From contig JAOGYN010000002.1 in NCBI GenBank assembly GCA_028112705.1, positions 62,001-126,000 of the forward strand: a DNA stretch of 64,000 bases, given 5' to 3'. Of this stretch, positions 43,723 through 52,149 are shown piece after piece. The stretch's first letter is position 1, and every line of letters starts with the position of its first letter. The notes beneath the pieces are model-generated. The model was not told the DNA's origin. It searched no databases and saw only the letters and a program-made list of their open reading frames with translations. The stretch comes from GCA-002712045 sp028112705 (GTDB lineage: Bacteria; Pseudomonadota; Alphaproteobacteria; Rhodobacterales; Rhodobacteraceae). The position numbers were made by a program, and so were the translations under genes.

Positions 43723-45009
43723 CTAGACATCTTCAATTCTTAGAGCAACTGGTGCTTCCAATGTAACGTCAGTTTTCATAATTTCTATTAACGCTTTATT
43801 TAATGTTTCTGGCAAAGTTTTGTGGGTTACTATCACAACAGGAGCTGCGACATCTGCATGTTGTGTTTGGCGCATTTGGTCAATCGAAATTCCATTGTTA
43901 CCTAGAGCGGTAGCCATTTTTGCTAAAACACCAGGAGAATCTTCTAGTTTTGTTCTTATGTAGTAGGCTGCTGGGGTTGAGGTAAGAACTGGCTTCATCT
44001 TTATCAAGCTGTTTGCAGATTGTCCAAACGTTGGAATTTTATTACCTCTTGCGATATCAATAATATCAGACATCACAGCTGAGGAAGTTGGTCCTTCTCC
44101 AGCACCAGCACCACGCAAAATTATTTGTCCAGAGTGATCCCCATCAAAAATTATCATATTCATAGCATTTTCAAGCTGCCCAATAGGAGAGTTTGCAGAG
44201 ACTAAACAGGGTTGCATCCTTTGCTCAAGCCCCTCATCTGTCATCTGACTTACGCCTAAAAGTTTAATTCGATAGCCCATTTCTCTTGCTTGTTCTATAT
44301 CCTGAATAGAAACTAATTCTATGCCTTGGGTAACTACTGCCTTGAAGTCGATTTGAGTTCCAAAAGCTATTGAGGATAAAATGGCTAATTTATGGCCAGC
44401 ATCAATTCCGCCGGTGTCTAATGTTGGATCTGCTTCTAGATAGCCAAGCTTTTGTGCTTCGTTAAATACTGTCTCATAAGGTAAATTTGAGGTTTCCATC
44501 CTCGTGAGAATATAATTACAGGTTCCGTTCATAACACCCATTATCCGGTTTATTTTATTACCTACTAAGCTTTCTGTTAATACTTTTACCGCAGGTATTC
44601 CACCGGCGACAGCTGCTTCAAACTTTAAAGAAACATTATTTTTTTCTGCCAGTTTCGCCAGTTCCTGCCCGTGCTTTGCTAATAGCGCTTTATTTGCTGT
44701 AATTACGTGTTTTCCTGATTTAAGTGCTGTTTCGATAGCTTCTTTGGCAGGATTTCCATCTCCGCCAATAAGTTCAACAAAAACATCGATATCGCTTCGT
44801 CCTGCTAACTCAATTATATCACTTTCCCAACTAAGACCCTCTAAACTTACACCTCGATCTTTTGATCTTGATCTAGCTGAAATTGCTTTAAGTTCAACTA
44901 ATTTACCACTACGAGATGTGATTAATCTGGAGTGTGAATGTAAAATTTTAACGACACCTGCCCCAACAGTTCCTAAGCCAGCTATGCCAATTTTTAAAGC
45001 ACTACCCAT
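43723..45009 (-). CDS. hom: Homoserine dehydrogenase
   Basis: Reduces aspartate semialdehyde to homoserine, the branch point for threonine and methionine. The 428-residue protein has the N-terminal Rossmann KIGIAGLGTVGAGVVKIL, the catalytic-domain motifs GGIPAVKVLTESL, MGVMNGTCNYILTRM and LEADPTLDTGGIDAGHKLA, and a C-terminal ACT domain (from about residue 348, YYIRTKLEDSPGVLAKMA) that allows feedback by threonine. First gene of hom-glpX-recJ. Its product feeds thrC at 8.1 kb. Confidence 0.96.
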   Translation of the reverse strand: MGSALKIGIAGLGTVGAGVVKILHSHSRLITSRSGKLVELKAISARSRSKDRGVSLEGLSWESDIIELAGRSDIDVFVELIGGDGNPAKEAIETALKSGKHVITANKALLAKHGQELAKLAEKNNVSLKFEAAVAGGIPAVKVLTESLVGNKINRIMGVMNGTCNYILTRMETSNLPYETVFNEAQKLGYLEADPTLDTGGIDAGHKLAILSSIAFGTQIDFKAVVTQGIELVSIQDIEQAREMGYRIKLLGVSQMTDEGLEQRMQPCLVSANSPIGQLENAMNMIIFDGDHSGQIILRGAGAGEGPTSSAVMSDIIDIARGNKIPTFGQSANSLIKMKPVLTSTPAAYYIRTKLEDSPGVLAKMATALGNNGISIDQMRQTQHADVAAPVVIVTHKTLPETLNKALIEIMKTDVTLEAPVALRIEDV

Positions 45010-45129
45010 AAAGTTTTCTCTTTTCTTTGAAAGTTAGCTATTAATTTTTTAGCTAGCTATCAAGTCTTTGAAGATTTTTAAATGGTTATTTCAAAATTTG
45101 TTATCTTGATTGACATTCTTGAAAAAAAA

Positions 45130-45158
45130 TTGAGATTAACTTATAGACTGTATATCAT
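45130..45158 (+). promoter_or_regulatory. Putative promoter of the DUF2147 gene
   Basis: TTGAGA (45130-45135), a 17-base spacer and TATCAT (45153-45158) form a good sigma-70-like promoter ahead of the DUF2147 gene. The rest of the 225-base space before that gene shows no reading frame. Confidence 0.45.
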
Positions 45159-45234
45159 ATATAATAGGTAGGTTTAAAATCTTGAATGAAATCGCTAAAT
45201 TTATTATAAGTAAATGCGATAAAGGGAGAATAAA

Positions 45235-45636
45235 ATGAAAAAATTAATGGGAATTTTGGGATTGATCATGTTGATAGGATCACCAGTTTGTGCAGGAGAT
45301 CAATCCAATGGCATTTGGAAAACAGCGGTTAATGAGGAAACTGGCGGATGGCTTCAAGTGAAAATTTATGATTGTGATGGATTGATTTGTGGTGAAATCT
45401 TGAACGCTTATTTATCTGATGGAAAAGTTTCCGAAGATTACGAACATAAGGGAAAGCCTATTATTTGGGGAATGGAAATAAACGGTGATGAAACCTATAA
45501 AAAAGGTAAAATTTGGAATCCTGTGAATGATAAGACATATAGCTCAAAAATGGTTCTCAAGGGAGCGACTTTGGATGTTAGCGGATGTGTTTGGGGGATT
45601 TGCCAGGCACAAACTTGGGAAAGAGTGATAGAGTAA
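45235..45636 (+). CDS. Exported DUF2147 protein
   Basis: 133-residue exported protein. A signal peptide (about residues 1-20, ending SPVCAG) is followed by the DUF2147 lipocalin-like domain: GIWKTAVNE, VKIYDCDGLICGEIL, WGMEINGDETYKKGKIWNP and DVSGCVWGICQAQTWERV. Four conserved cysteines could form two disulfides in the periplasm. Function unknown. It stands alone between its own promoter and 265 bases with no gene (to 45901); those hold a weak ACCAC/GTGGT hairpin near 45655-45680 but no clear T-run. Confidence 0.85.
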   Translation: MKKLMGILGLIMLIGSPVCAGDQSNGIWKTAVNEETGGWLQVKIYDCDGLICGEILNAYLSDGKVSEDYEHKGKPIIWGMEINGDETYKKGKIWNPVNDKTYSSKMVLKGATLDVSGCVWGICQAQTWERVIE

Positions 45637-45901
45637 TTAAAAATTAAAATACCACTTCATCTTTATTGATCTGGTGGTGTTTAACCAATCCATAGAATAT
45701 TGATTGTTTGGTATTTGCTAATTTTATTTAAAAAGAAATTAATTTTTAAAAGAATTCAATTTTAATAACCAATTAGTTCAGTAAAAATCTGTTGTGATTT
45801 AGCCAGTGGTGTATGGAAATTAAGTTCTTTCCCTTCCAACTTTAATATTAGATATTACAAGTTTCAAATTTATTCATTAATGTGAGTTGCAAGATGATTA
45901 A

Positions 45902-47038
45902 ATGCAATTAAGGATGGGCGTAGTGCAAATAAAATATGATGATAACAAAGATATAGCGCTCACTATTGTGGTTCCTACATACAATGAAAAGCTTAATGTA
46001 AGACCCCTAGTCTCACTTTTAGATAAGGCTTTAGTTGATATAAATTGGGAAGTTGTCTTTGTAGATGATGATAGTCCTGATGGAACTGCAGATGAGGTAA
46101 GGGAATTAGCTAGAACTCGCTTAGATGTGAGAGTAATTCATAGGATTGGACGGCGAGGGCTCTCTGGTGCATGCATCGAAGGTATATTATCTAGTGCTGC
46201 ACCATACGTAGCCGTAATGGATGGTGATTTGCAGCATGATGAAACGGTTCTGATTTCAATGATAGCATCATTTAATGCTGATCCTGAACTAAATCTAGTA
46301 ATAGGTTCTCGAAATGTTGAGGGAGGCTCCTCTGGTAATGGTTTGTCTGGAATCCGTAGTTTTGGTAGTAACATGGCTACTGTAATGGCTCGCAAGTTGT
46401 TGAAAATCCGTGTTCAAGATCCAATGAGTGGATTTTTTATGATTAAATTAGAAAGTTTCAGAGATGTTGTTGGGGAGTTGCAAAGGCAGGGCTTTAAAAT
46501 TCTTACAGACCTTTTGTCTGCATCTAGAGGTAGTTGGAAAATCAAGGAAATCCCTTTTGTTTTTAAAGAACGCCAATACGGTCAAAGCAAGATGGATAGT
46601 GCAGTAACATTAGAATATTTTGGACTAATCTTGGCGCGGTTAACTGGTGGGGCCATAAGTATTAGATTTGTCTTATTTTTATTTGTTGGTTTGACAGGTA
46701 TTTTGGTACAACTATTAATGGTTGGGATTTTTCTGAACGTAATGTTTTTAAGTTTTTTTTATTCTCAAATTTTGGCAGTAATATTGGCTATGACCTCAAA
46801 TTTCTTTTTAAATAATATTTTAACTTATCGAGATCAATCATTGAGTGGTAAGTATATTTTATTTGGACTTTTGTCATTTTACTTTGTTTGCTCGTTAGGG
46901 GCGGTCGCTAATGTCGCTGTTGCAAATTTGGTTTATAATTTTGTTCCCTTGTGGATTTTAGCTAGCTTTTTTGGATCAGTAATAAGTTCTTTATGGAATT
47001 TTATGTCTTCAAAGTGGCTTACTTGGCGAGTTAGGTGA
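45902..47038 (+). CDS. Family 2 glycosyltransferase with C-terminal GtrA-like membrane domain
   Basis: A 378-residue two-part protein. Residues 17-240 are a GT-A fold transferase like dolichol/undecaprenyl-phosphate mannose synthase: LTIVVPTYNEKLNVRPLV, VVFVDDDSPDGT, and the DxD region in AVMDGDLQHDE. Residues 250-375 hold four hydrophobic helices of the GtrA family. Such proteins load a sugar onto a polyprenyl phosphate on the inner membrane face. The GT39 gene begins 6 bases later and could use the lipid-linked sugar. An internal ATG (45914) is a possible start. Confidence 0.87.
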   Translation: MQLRMGVVQIKYDDNKDIALTIVVPTYNEKLNVRPLVSLLDKALVDINWEVVFVDDDSPDGTADEVRELARTRLDVRVIHRIGRRGLSGACIEGILSSAAPYVAVMDGDLQHDETVLISMIASFNADPELNLVIGSRNVEGGSSGNGLSGIRSFGSNMATVMARKLLKIRVQDPMSGFFMIKLESFRDVVGELQRQGFKILTDLLSASRGSWKIKEIPFVFKERQYGQSKMDSAVTLEYFGLILARLTGGAISIRFVLFLFVGLTGILVQLLMVGIFLNVMFLSFFYSQILAVILAMTSNFFLNNILTYRDQSLSGKYILFGLLSFYFVCSLGAVANVAVANLVYNFVPLWILASFFGSVISSLWNFMSSKWLTWRVR

Positions 47039-47044
47039 TAATGC

Positions 47045-48550
47045 GTGTTGGATACTAGATTAAATTTTTTTAAATATAGTGACTTTACCTATCTATTTAT
47101 TTCTTTTCTCGTTGCTCGTCTCATATTTGCGCATCATCTCCCCTTGGGTGTTGATGAGGCATATCAAATTACTGTGGGTAGGCAACTTGATTGGAGCTAC
47201 TATGATCATCCTCCATTAAGTTTTTGGGCCCCTAATATTTTTAGTAAATTTTTTGGATTTGAAGCACTGATTGTTTACAGATTACCTGCTATTATCTTTG
47301 GATGTGTAACGGTTTATGCATTGTATGGCATTGGAATTCTTATTAGAGGAAGAGATGCAGCTTTTTGGGGTGCGTTTTTATATTCAGTTTCACCCTTCTT
47401 CTTCTTCTCAGGTGGTGTTTTTGTCGTACCTGACGGCCCATTAAATGCCGCAATATGTATGACTATATTCTTATTTATAAGATCACAAAATTCTAAAATT
47501 AATTATAATATACAATTGTTTTTGGTAGGCGTCTGTTTGGCACTATCATTTCTTTCTAAGTATCATGCTATTTTAGTGCCGATGTCACTTTTGTTATACT
47601 TTTTTGCATCTAAAAAACGAGTGTATTGGATTTTGCATTCTCGAATTTGGATTGTCGCATTGGTTGGGGTGTTAGGATTTTTACCAACGTTGATTTGGAA
47701 TTTTTATGAGGGTTGGCCTTCACTAACCTTTCATACTGATAGAGCAAATGCTGAATTTAGTTTGATTAATTTTATGAAAATGTTTTCTGGTCAACTAATT
47801 TATCTGCTACCTCCCACAATTTTTTTATCAATCTGGATGTTTTTTTCTATTCAACGGGATGAAAAAATCAACTTTTTATTTTACCCGGCATTATTTATTA
47901 TTATAAGTTTCAATATCCTTTATATTTTGGGTGCAGAAGGGTTCCCACATTGGACGATGCCTGGGTGGATGCTTTCGTTGCCATTGGTAGGCGTTTTTAT
48001 TAATCAAAAAAATGACTTACTAAGGAAAAAAATTAAAAGATGGTGTTTTGCTTTTATTATCCCTTTCTGGGCTATAATTTTGGTATTGGCTATTCATGTA
48101 AATACAGGTTGGCTGACGTCACATTTAAAATCTGCCCCAAAATGGGATGACACGATACAATTTATGCATTGGGATGAGTTTTCTATAGAATTTGAGAAAT
48201 TTTGCTGTGATGGAAAGAAAGAGACAATAGGGTTTTTGAATTGGGTGGATGCTAGTTTAATTGGGGTAACTTTAAAAGGTAAGCATTTAATTAGGGTAAT
48301 TGGTAAAGACCCCCATCATTTCATATTTATGGATAAAAACCCAAAACCTATTGTAGGGTATTTACTCGTGCCAACTTTAATTAATGTTACTGATGTGGCT
48401 GTTGATGAGTTATTTGAGGTAATTAAAACTTATGATCCTGATGCTTCATACTTTAAATCAATTGGTGTAAAAAGAGGTAAGTTTGATTACGCGCAGGTTT
48501 TAGTTTTCAAAATGCTTTTGCCTAAACAGAAAAAACGACGTTTCGACTAA
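47045..48550 (+). CDS. Family 39 glycosyltransferase (ArnT/PMT-like, multi-pass)
   Basis: A 501-residue membrane protein. Near the N-terminus it has LGVDEAYQITVGRQLDWSYY, where the DEAYY-like acid pair matches the PMT/ArnT catalytic motif, then DHPPLSFWAPNIF. About ten hydrophobic helices follow (to about residue 350), with a C-terminal periplasmic part. It would move a sugar from a polyprenyl phosphate to a lipid or protein outside the membrane. The start is a GTG (no ATG is well placed), so its N-terminus is less certain. Confidence 0.82.
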   Translation: MLDTRLNFFKYSDFTYLFISFLVARLIFAHHLPLGVDEAYQITVGRQLDWSYYDHPPLSFWAPNIFSKFFGFEALIVYRLPAIIFGCVTVYALYGIGILIRGRDAAFWGAFLYSVSPFFFFSGGVFVVPDGPLNAAICMTIFLFIRSQNSKINYNIQLFLVGVCLALSFLSKYHAILVPMSLLLYFFASKKRVYWILHSRIWIVALVGVLGFLPTLIWNFYEGWPSLTFHTDRANAEFSLINFMKMFSGQLIYLLPPTIFLSIWMFFSIQRDEKINFLFYPALFIIISFNILYILGAEGFPHWTMPGWMLSLPLVGVFINQKNDLLRKKIKRWCFAFIIPFWAIILVLAIHVNTGWLTSHLKSAPKWDDTIQFMHWDEFSIEFEKFCCDGKKETIGFLNWVDASLIGVTLKGKHLIRVIGKDPHHFIFMDKNPKPIVGYLLVPTLINVTDVAVDELFEVIKTYDPDASYFKSIGVKRGKFDYAQVLVFKMLLPKQKKRRFD

Positions 48551-48602
48551 TTATAGGGGTTCTTCTTGAAAATAGATTGTTACATCTCTTGCAATAATTG
48601 TT

Positions 48603-48631
48603 TTGAACTCGTATGTGCAATAAAGTTATAA
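48603..48631 (+). promoter_or_regulatory. Putative secE promoter
   Basis: TTGAAC (48603-48608), a 17-base spacer and TTATAA (48626-48631) lie 25 bases before the secE start. No tRNA-Trp gene precedes secE here, although one is common in this position in related bacteria. Confidence 0.45.
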
Positions 48632-48656
48632 CGCGGTATTAGGATTAAAATTTGTG

Positions 48657-48842
48657 ATGACCAATCCATTTCAGTTTATTCAGCAAGTAAGAGCAGAGGT
48701 CTCAAAAGTTGTTTGGCCAACAAGAAGAGAAACCTTATTAACAACAGTAATGGTTTTTATAATGGCAGCGTTAACAGCCACATTTTTCTCTCTGATAGAC
48801 TTAGCGATTAGATTTGGTCTGTCTTTGGTTATTGGTGCATAA
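48657..48842 (+). CDS. secE: Preprotein translocase subunit SecE
   Basis: Small essential subunit of the SecYEG channel. 61 residues: an amphipathic N-terminal helix with the conserved VRAEVSKVVWPTRRETLLTT, then a single transmembrane helix (about residues 28-55). Length is typical for single-helix SecE. A GTG directly upstream is in frame and could also serve as start. A terminator separates it from nusG. Confidence 0.93.
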   Translation: MTNPFQFIQQVRAEVSKVVWPTRRETLLTTVMVFIMAALTATFFSLIDLAIRFGLSLVIGA

Positions 48843-48908
48843 AATTCCTGTTAAAAGTACTTGATTTATAATGATTTGATGGTTAGGTCAGACATCAATA
48901 GAATTCAT

Positions 48909-48941
48909 CGCGTACAACGATTCGTATTGTGCGCGGTTTTT
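48909..48941 (+). terminator. Rho-independent terminator between secE and nusG
   Basis: CGCGTACAA (48909-48917) pairs with TTGTGCGCG (48927-48935), with one G-T pair and a 9-base loop, followed by five Ts at 48937-48941. It implies that nusG has its own promoter or depends on partial read-through. Confidence 0.75.
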
Positions 48942-49018
48942 GTTTGGGAAAACAATAAGGTAAGTGGTGAAATTGTTTGTAAATCGGTCTTTTGACTTAG
49001 AAAAGGGTTGTGTTGATA

Positions 49019-49546
49019 ATGGCTAAGCGGTGGTATTCGATCAGTGTTCTCTCGAATTACGAGAAGAAGATTGCGGAGCAAATCTTGCATGCCGTTGAGC
49101 AGGAGGGCCTTTCAAATGAGATTGAAGAGGTTCTCGTGCCAACCGAAGAAGTTTTAGAAATTAGGCGTGGAAAAAAAGTTACTTCAGAGAGAAGGTTCAT
49201 GCCAGGTTATGTTTTGATAAAGATGGAAATGACTGATAAGGGTTATCATATCATTAATTCTTTAAATAAGGTTACTGGTTTTCTGGGTCAACAAGGTAAA
49301 CCTTCACCGATGCGGGACGCTGAAGTTAATACGATATTAAATAGAGTTGAAGAGGGTGTGGAATCTCCACGATCACTGATAACATTTGAAATGGGTGAGC
49401 AGGTAAACGTCACTGATGGTCCGTTTGAAGGATTTTCTGGAATGGTTGAGGACGTTGATGATGAAAATCAGCGATTGAAAGTCACAGTGTCCATTTTTGG
49501 TAGAGCTACACCAGTTGAGTTGGAATTCACGCAGATCTCGAAATAG
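49019..49546 (+). CDS. nusG: Transcription termination/antitermination protein NusG
   Basis: RNA polymerase-binding elongation factor. The 175-residue protein has the NGN domain (KRWYSISVLSNYEKKIAEQI, then MPGYVLIKMEM, about residues 1-115) and the C-terminal KOW domain (GEQVNVTDGPFEGFSGMVED, about residues 122-175). I start at ATG 49019, nine bases after an in-frame GTG. The C-terminus matches family length. Confidence 0.96.
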   Translation: MAKRWYSISVLSNYEKKIAEQILHAVEQEGLSNEIEEVLVPTEEVLEIRRGKKVTSERRFMPGYVLIKMEMTDKGYHIINSLNKVTGFLGQQGKPSPMRDAEVNTILNRVEEGVESPRSLITFEMGEQVNVTDGPFEGFSGMVEDVDDENQRLKVTVSIFGRATPVELEFTQISK

Positions 49547-49568
49547 GATTTGCGTAATATCTGTGGGA

Positions 49569-49662
49569 GGTTACTGCACGCGTGCTTGTAACCGTACCAC
49601 GCAATCAAGAACTTAAGGACGCGCCTTAAGTTAGTTGGTGTCGGGCGAAGACTCGCTGGCAC
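49569..49662 (+). promoter_or_regulatory. Structured leader of rplK (candidate L1/L11 autoregulation site)
   Basis: Three hairpins lie between nusG and rplK: GGTTAC/GTAACC (49569-49593, enclosing a GCACGCGTGC core), a perfect 8-base ACTTAAGG/CCTTAAGT (49611-49631) and a GC-rich GTG...CAC hairpin (49638-49662). There is no T-run, so they are not terminators. The position suits a ribosomal-protein autoregulatory leader; the identity of the binding protein is inferred. Confidence 0.5.
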
Positions 49663-49682
49663 GGTACAAAGGAGAGGCCTTT

Positions 49683-50111
49683 ATGGCAAAAAAAATAGCT
49701 GGTACAATGAAACTGCAAGTTCCTGCAGGTAAGGCCAACCCATCTCCCCCAGTTGGACCCGCTTTGGGTCAAAGAGGGATAAATATCATGGAATTCTGTA
49801 AAGCTTTCAATGCAAAAACCCAGGATTTAGAGCCAGGTGCCCCATGTCCTACTATTATTACTTACTACGTTGATAAGTCTTTTGAGATGGATATAAAAAC
49901 TTCACCTGCTTCTTATTTCTTACGCAAAGCGTCTAAGTTAAAATCTGGTGCTAGCCTTCCAGGCAGAGAGATTGTTGGGTCGGTAACAACTGCTCAGATA
50001 AAAGAAATAGCAGAAGCAAAGATGAAAGATTTAAATGCAAATGATATTGAGGCGGCCATGCAGATAATTTTAGGCTCTGCTCGTTCAATGGGCATTGAGG
50101 TGAAAGGTTAG
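49683..50111 (+). CDS. rplK: 50S ribosomal protein L11
   Basis: Binds the GTPase-centre region of 23S rRNA. 142 residues: N-terminal KLQVPAGKANPSPPVGPALGQRG (within residues 8-31), FCKAFNAKTQ, YYVDKSFEMDIKTSPAS and a C-terminal EIAEAKMKDLNANDIEAAM. I start at ATG 49683 after GGAGAGG, since an upstream in-frame start runs through the structured leader and adds 16 non-family residues. rplA follows after three bases. Confidence 0.97.
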   Translation: MAKKIAGTMKLQVPAGKANPSPPVGPALGQRGINIMEFCKAFNAKTQDLEPGAPCPTIITYYVDKSFEMDIKTSPASYFLRKASKLKSGASLPGREIVGSVTTAQIKEIAEAKMKDLNANDIEAAMQIILGSARSMGIEVKG

Positions 50112-50114
50112 ATT

Positions 50115-50813
50115 ATGGCAAAGTTAGGTAAAAGAACAACTGCGGCTAGAGCAAGCTTTGCAGGCAAGTCAAACTTATCGGTCAAAGAGGCAGTTACGTT
50201 ATTAAAGAATAATGCAAACGCTAAGTTTGATGAAACAGTGGATATTTCTATAAATTTGGGTGTTGATCCACGTCATGCGGATCAGATGGTGCGTGGGACA
50301 GTTAACTTACCGAATGGCACTGGAAAAACAGTTCGAGTTGGCGTGTTTGCGCGAGGCGCAAAGGCTGATGAGGCTACGGCTGCGGGAGCAGATGTCGTAG
50401 GTGCAGAAGACTTAATGGAAGCTGTGCAAGCAGGAAAAATTGATTTTGATAGGTGTATTGCAACTCCTGATATGATGCCAATAGTTGGAAGACTTGGAAA
50501 AGTTTTAGGTCCCCGCAATTTGATGCCAAATCCAAAGGTTGGTACTGTTACAATGGATATTCAGGCAGCTGTAAAGAACGCCAAAGGTGGTGAGGTGCAG
50601 TTCCGAGTTGAGAAGGCTGGTGTTGTACATGCTGGAGTAGGAAAAGCGTCTTTTGGAGAGGCGGAATTAGCTCAAAATATTCAGGCTTTTATAGATGCTG
50701 TGTCAAAGGCAAAGCCATCTGGAACTAAAGGCGCATACATGAAGAAAATTGCTGTATCTACGACAATGGGACCTGGAGTTACATTGGATGTGGGTGCAGC
50801 AAATTCGAATTAA
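50115..50813 (+). CDS. rplA: 50S ribosomal protein L1
   Basis: L1 stalk protein and, in many bacteria, repressor of its own operon. The 232 residues contain DETVDISINLGVDPRHADQM, RGTVNLPNGTGKTVRVGVFA, GRLGKVLGPRNLMPNPKVGT and GVVHAGVGKASFGEAEL, all standard. It lies three bases after rplK and is followed by the L10-type leader. Confidence 0.97.
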   Translation: MAKLGKRTTAARASFAGKSNLSVKEAVTLLKNNANAKFDETVDISINLGVDPRHADQMVRGTVNLPNGTGKTVRVGVFARGAKADEATAAGADVVGAEDLMEAVQAGKIDFDRCIATPDMMPIVGRLGKVLGPRNLMPNPKVGTVTMDIQAAVKNAKGGEVQFRVEKAGVVHAGVGKASFGEAELAQNIQAFIDAVSKAKPSGTKGAYMKKIAVSTTMGPGVTLDVGAANSN

Positions 50814-50848
50814 AGGTTTGCCCCATAATTGGGTTTAAACTTAAGTAT

Positions 50849-50940
50849 GATGGGTGAGTGAGAGCTTATCCTTCTAGGTGGGAGAAATCTCACCATCGTC
50901 CGAGACGGAGGGTATGTGAAGACATATAAATCCTTCCTGA
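50849..50940 (+). promoter_or_regulatory. L10-type ribosomal protein leader before rplJ
   Basis: The 262 bases between rplA and rplJ hold a structured mRNA leader. A long stem, GATGGGTGAG (50849-50858) with CTCACCATC (50889-50897), has one bulge. It is followed by CGTC-CGA-GACG and by GGAGGG...TCCTTCC enclosing TATGT-GAAG-ACATA (to about 50937). The arrangement matches my memory of the Rfam L10_leader, where L10(L12)4 binds and represses rplJL. Further hairpins lie nearer rplJ: a 9-base stem around AATT at 51009-51030, and GAGA...TCTC at about 51040-51057 close to its ribosome-binding site. Confidence 0.65.
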
Positions 50941-51075
50941 GATGAGTAACGTAATTATTTGGCCTATTGGGCAATATGTGACGAGACTCTTTGAATTGGA
51001 CCCACCGTTAGTTGCAATTGCAGCTAACTAATTTGAGCCGAGAGGGGCAACCTTCTCATAATTTGGAGAAAAACT

Positions 51076-51591
51076 GTGGATAGAGCAAAAAAAGAAAGTG
51101 TTGTCGAGGGTCTTGGCGATGTTTTTAATAGCTCTGGTGTCGTCGTAGTTGCACATTACGAAGGACTTACAGTTGCGGAAATGCAAGATTATCGACGGCG
51201 TGTAGATGCTGTGGGTGGGACTGTCCGTGTCGCCAAAAATAGGCTTGCTAAAATCGCTTTAAAAGGAAAACCTTGCGAAAGCATAGGTGGACTTTTGAAT
51301 GGAATGACTATTCTTACCTATTCTGAGGATCCAGTCGCAGCAGCAAAGGCTGCGTATGACTTTTCTAAGGAAAACGATAAGCTCACAATACTTGGCGGAG
51401 CGATGGGTGAGACGGTTTTGGATGTTGCTGGAGTTAAGGCTGTAGCAGCTCTACCATCTAGAGAAGAGTTGATTTCGTCCATCGCAGGTTGCATTGGTGC
51501 ACCAGCGTCTAATTTGGCAGGAGCACTTGTCTCTTCAGCGAGTAATTTAGCTAGCATATTATCTTCCATTGAGGAGAAAGCGGCAGCTTAA
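51076..51591 (+). CDS. rplJ: 50S ribosomal protein L10
   Basis: Anchors the L7/L12 stalk. 171 residues, with the conserved N-terminus DRAKKESVVEGLGDVFNSSG, VVAHYEGLTVAEMQDYRR, VRVAKNRLAKIAL and a C-terminal helix for L7/L12. The start is GTG with GGAGAAAA upstream; no ATG is suitable. Regulated, by inference, by the leader upstream. Confidence 0.95.
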   Translation: MDRAKKESVVEGLGDVFNSSGVVVVAHYEGLTVAEMQDYRRRVDAVGGTVRVAKNRLAKIALKGKPCESIGGLLNGMTILTYSEDPVAAAKAAYDFSKENDKLTILGGAMGETVLDVAGVKAVAALPSREELISSIAGCIGAPASNLAGALVSSASNLASILSSIEEKAAA

Positions 51592-51662
51592 AAAGCAATT
51601 GTATAAGAGTGGTGTAATTTTGAACATCGGAACATAAATTAAAATAGAAATGGAAAAAGCAA

Positions 51663-52043
51663 ATGGCTGATCTAAAAAAACTAGCAGAAGAGATTGTGGG
51701 ATTAACACTTCTTGAAGCACAAGAGTTAAAAACAATACTTAAAGACGAATATGGCATTGAACCTGCCGCAGGTGGTGCTGTGATGATGGCAAGTGCTGAT
51801 GGCGGTGATGCTGGATCTGCTGCAGAAGAACAATCAGAATTTGATGTTATTCTAAAGGCTCCAGGTGGTAACAAGATAGCAGTAATTAAAGAAGTTAGAG
51901 CAATTACTGGTCTTGGTCTTAAAGAGGCTAAAGATATGGTAGACGCTGGAGGCAAAGCTATTAAAGAAGGTGTCAGTAAAGAAGAAGCGGAAGAAGTAAA
52001 AGGTAAGCTTGAAGCCGCAGGTGCTGAAGTAGAAGTTAAGTAA
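51663..52043 (+). CDS. rplL: 50S ribosomal protein L7/L12
   Basis: Stalk protein that recruits translation GTPases. 126 residues: N-terminal dimerisation helices (LKKLAEEIVGLTLLEAQELK), a short Ala/Gly hinge (about residues 38-55) and the C-terminal domain EFDVILKAPGGNKIAVIKEV, LGLKEAKDMVDAGGKAIKEG. Followed by three strong hairpins before rpoB. Confidence 0.97.
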   Translation: MADLKKLAEEIVGLTLLEAQELKTILKDEYGIEPAAGGAVMMASADGGDAGSAAEEQSEFDVILKAPGGNKIAVIKEVRAITGLGLKEAKDMVDAGGKAIKEGVSKEEAEEVKGKLEAAGAEVEVK

Positions 52044-52056
52044 CGATTTAGTATAT

Positions 52057-52098
52057 TGTGATTGAGCCTGCTTTGCTGGCTCAATCACACCAGTTTTT
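52057..52098 (+). terminator. Terminator/attenuator hairpin after rplL
   Basis: A perfect 12-base stem, TGTGATTGAGCC (52057-52068) with GGCTCAATCACA (52078-52089), has a 9-base loop and is followed by CCAG and five Ts (52094-52098). It probably attenuates transcription from the ribosomal-protein genes into rpoBC. Confidence 0.7.
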
Positions 52099-52130
52099 CA
52101 AAGATATCTGACTTTCGGATATCTTTGAAA
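52096..52130 (+). promoter_or_regulatory. 13-base perfect hairpin, candidate RNase III processing site
   Basis: TTTCAAAGATATC (52096-52108) pairs perfectly with GATATCTTTGAAA (52118-52130) around a 9-base loop. It overlaps the T-run of the preceding terminator, so the two structures may compete slightly. In E. coli an RNase III site lies in the same rplL-rpoB space; that parallel is the basis of the call. Confidence 0.5.
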
Positions 52131-52149
52131 GGCAGGGTTTTTCGAGAGT

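Noticed and set aside
45010..45234. Riboswitch or attenuator upstream of hom
   Set aside because: The region is AT-rich without a leader peptide of Thr/Met codons or a recognisable aptamer; only a rightward promoter is supported.
45637..45901. Possible terminator or small gene between the DUF2147 gene and the glycosyltransferase
   Set aside because: The ACCAC/GTGGT pairing has a long loop and no T-run, and no reading frame with a ribosome-binding site is visible.
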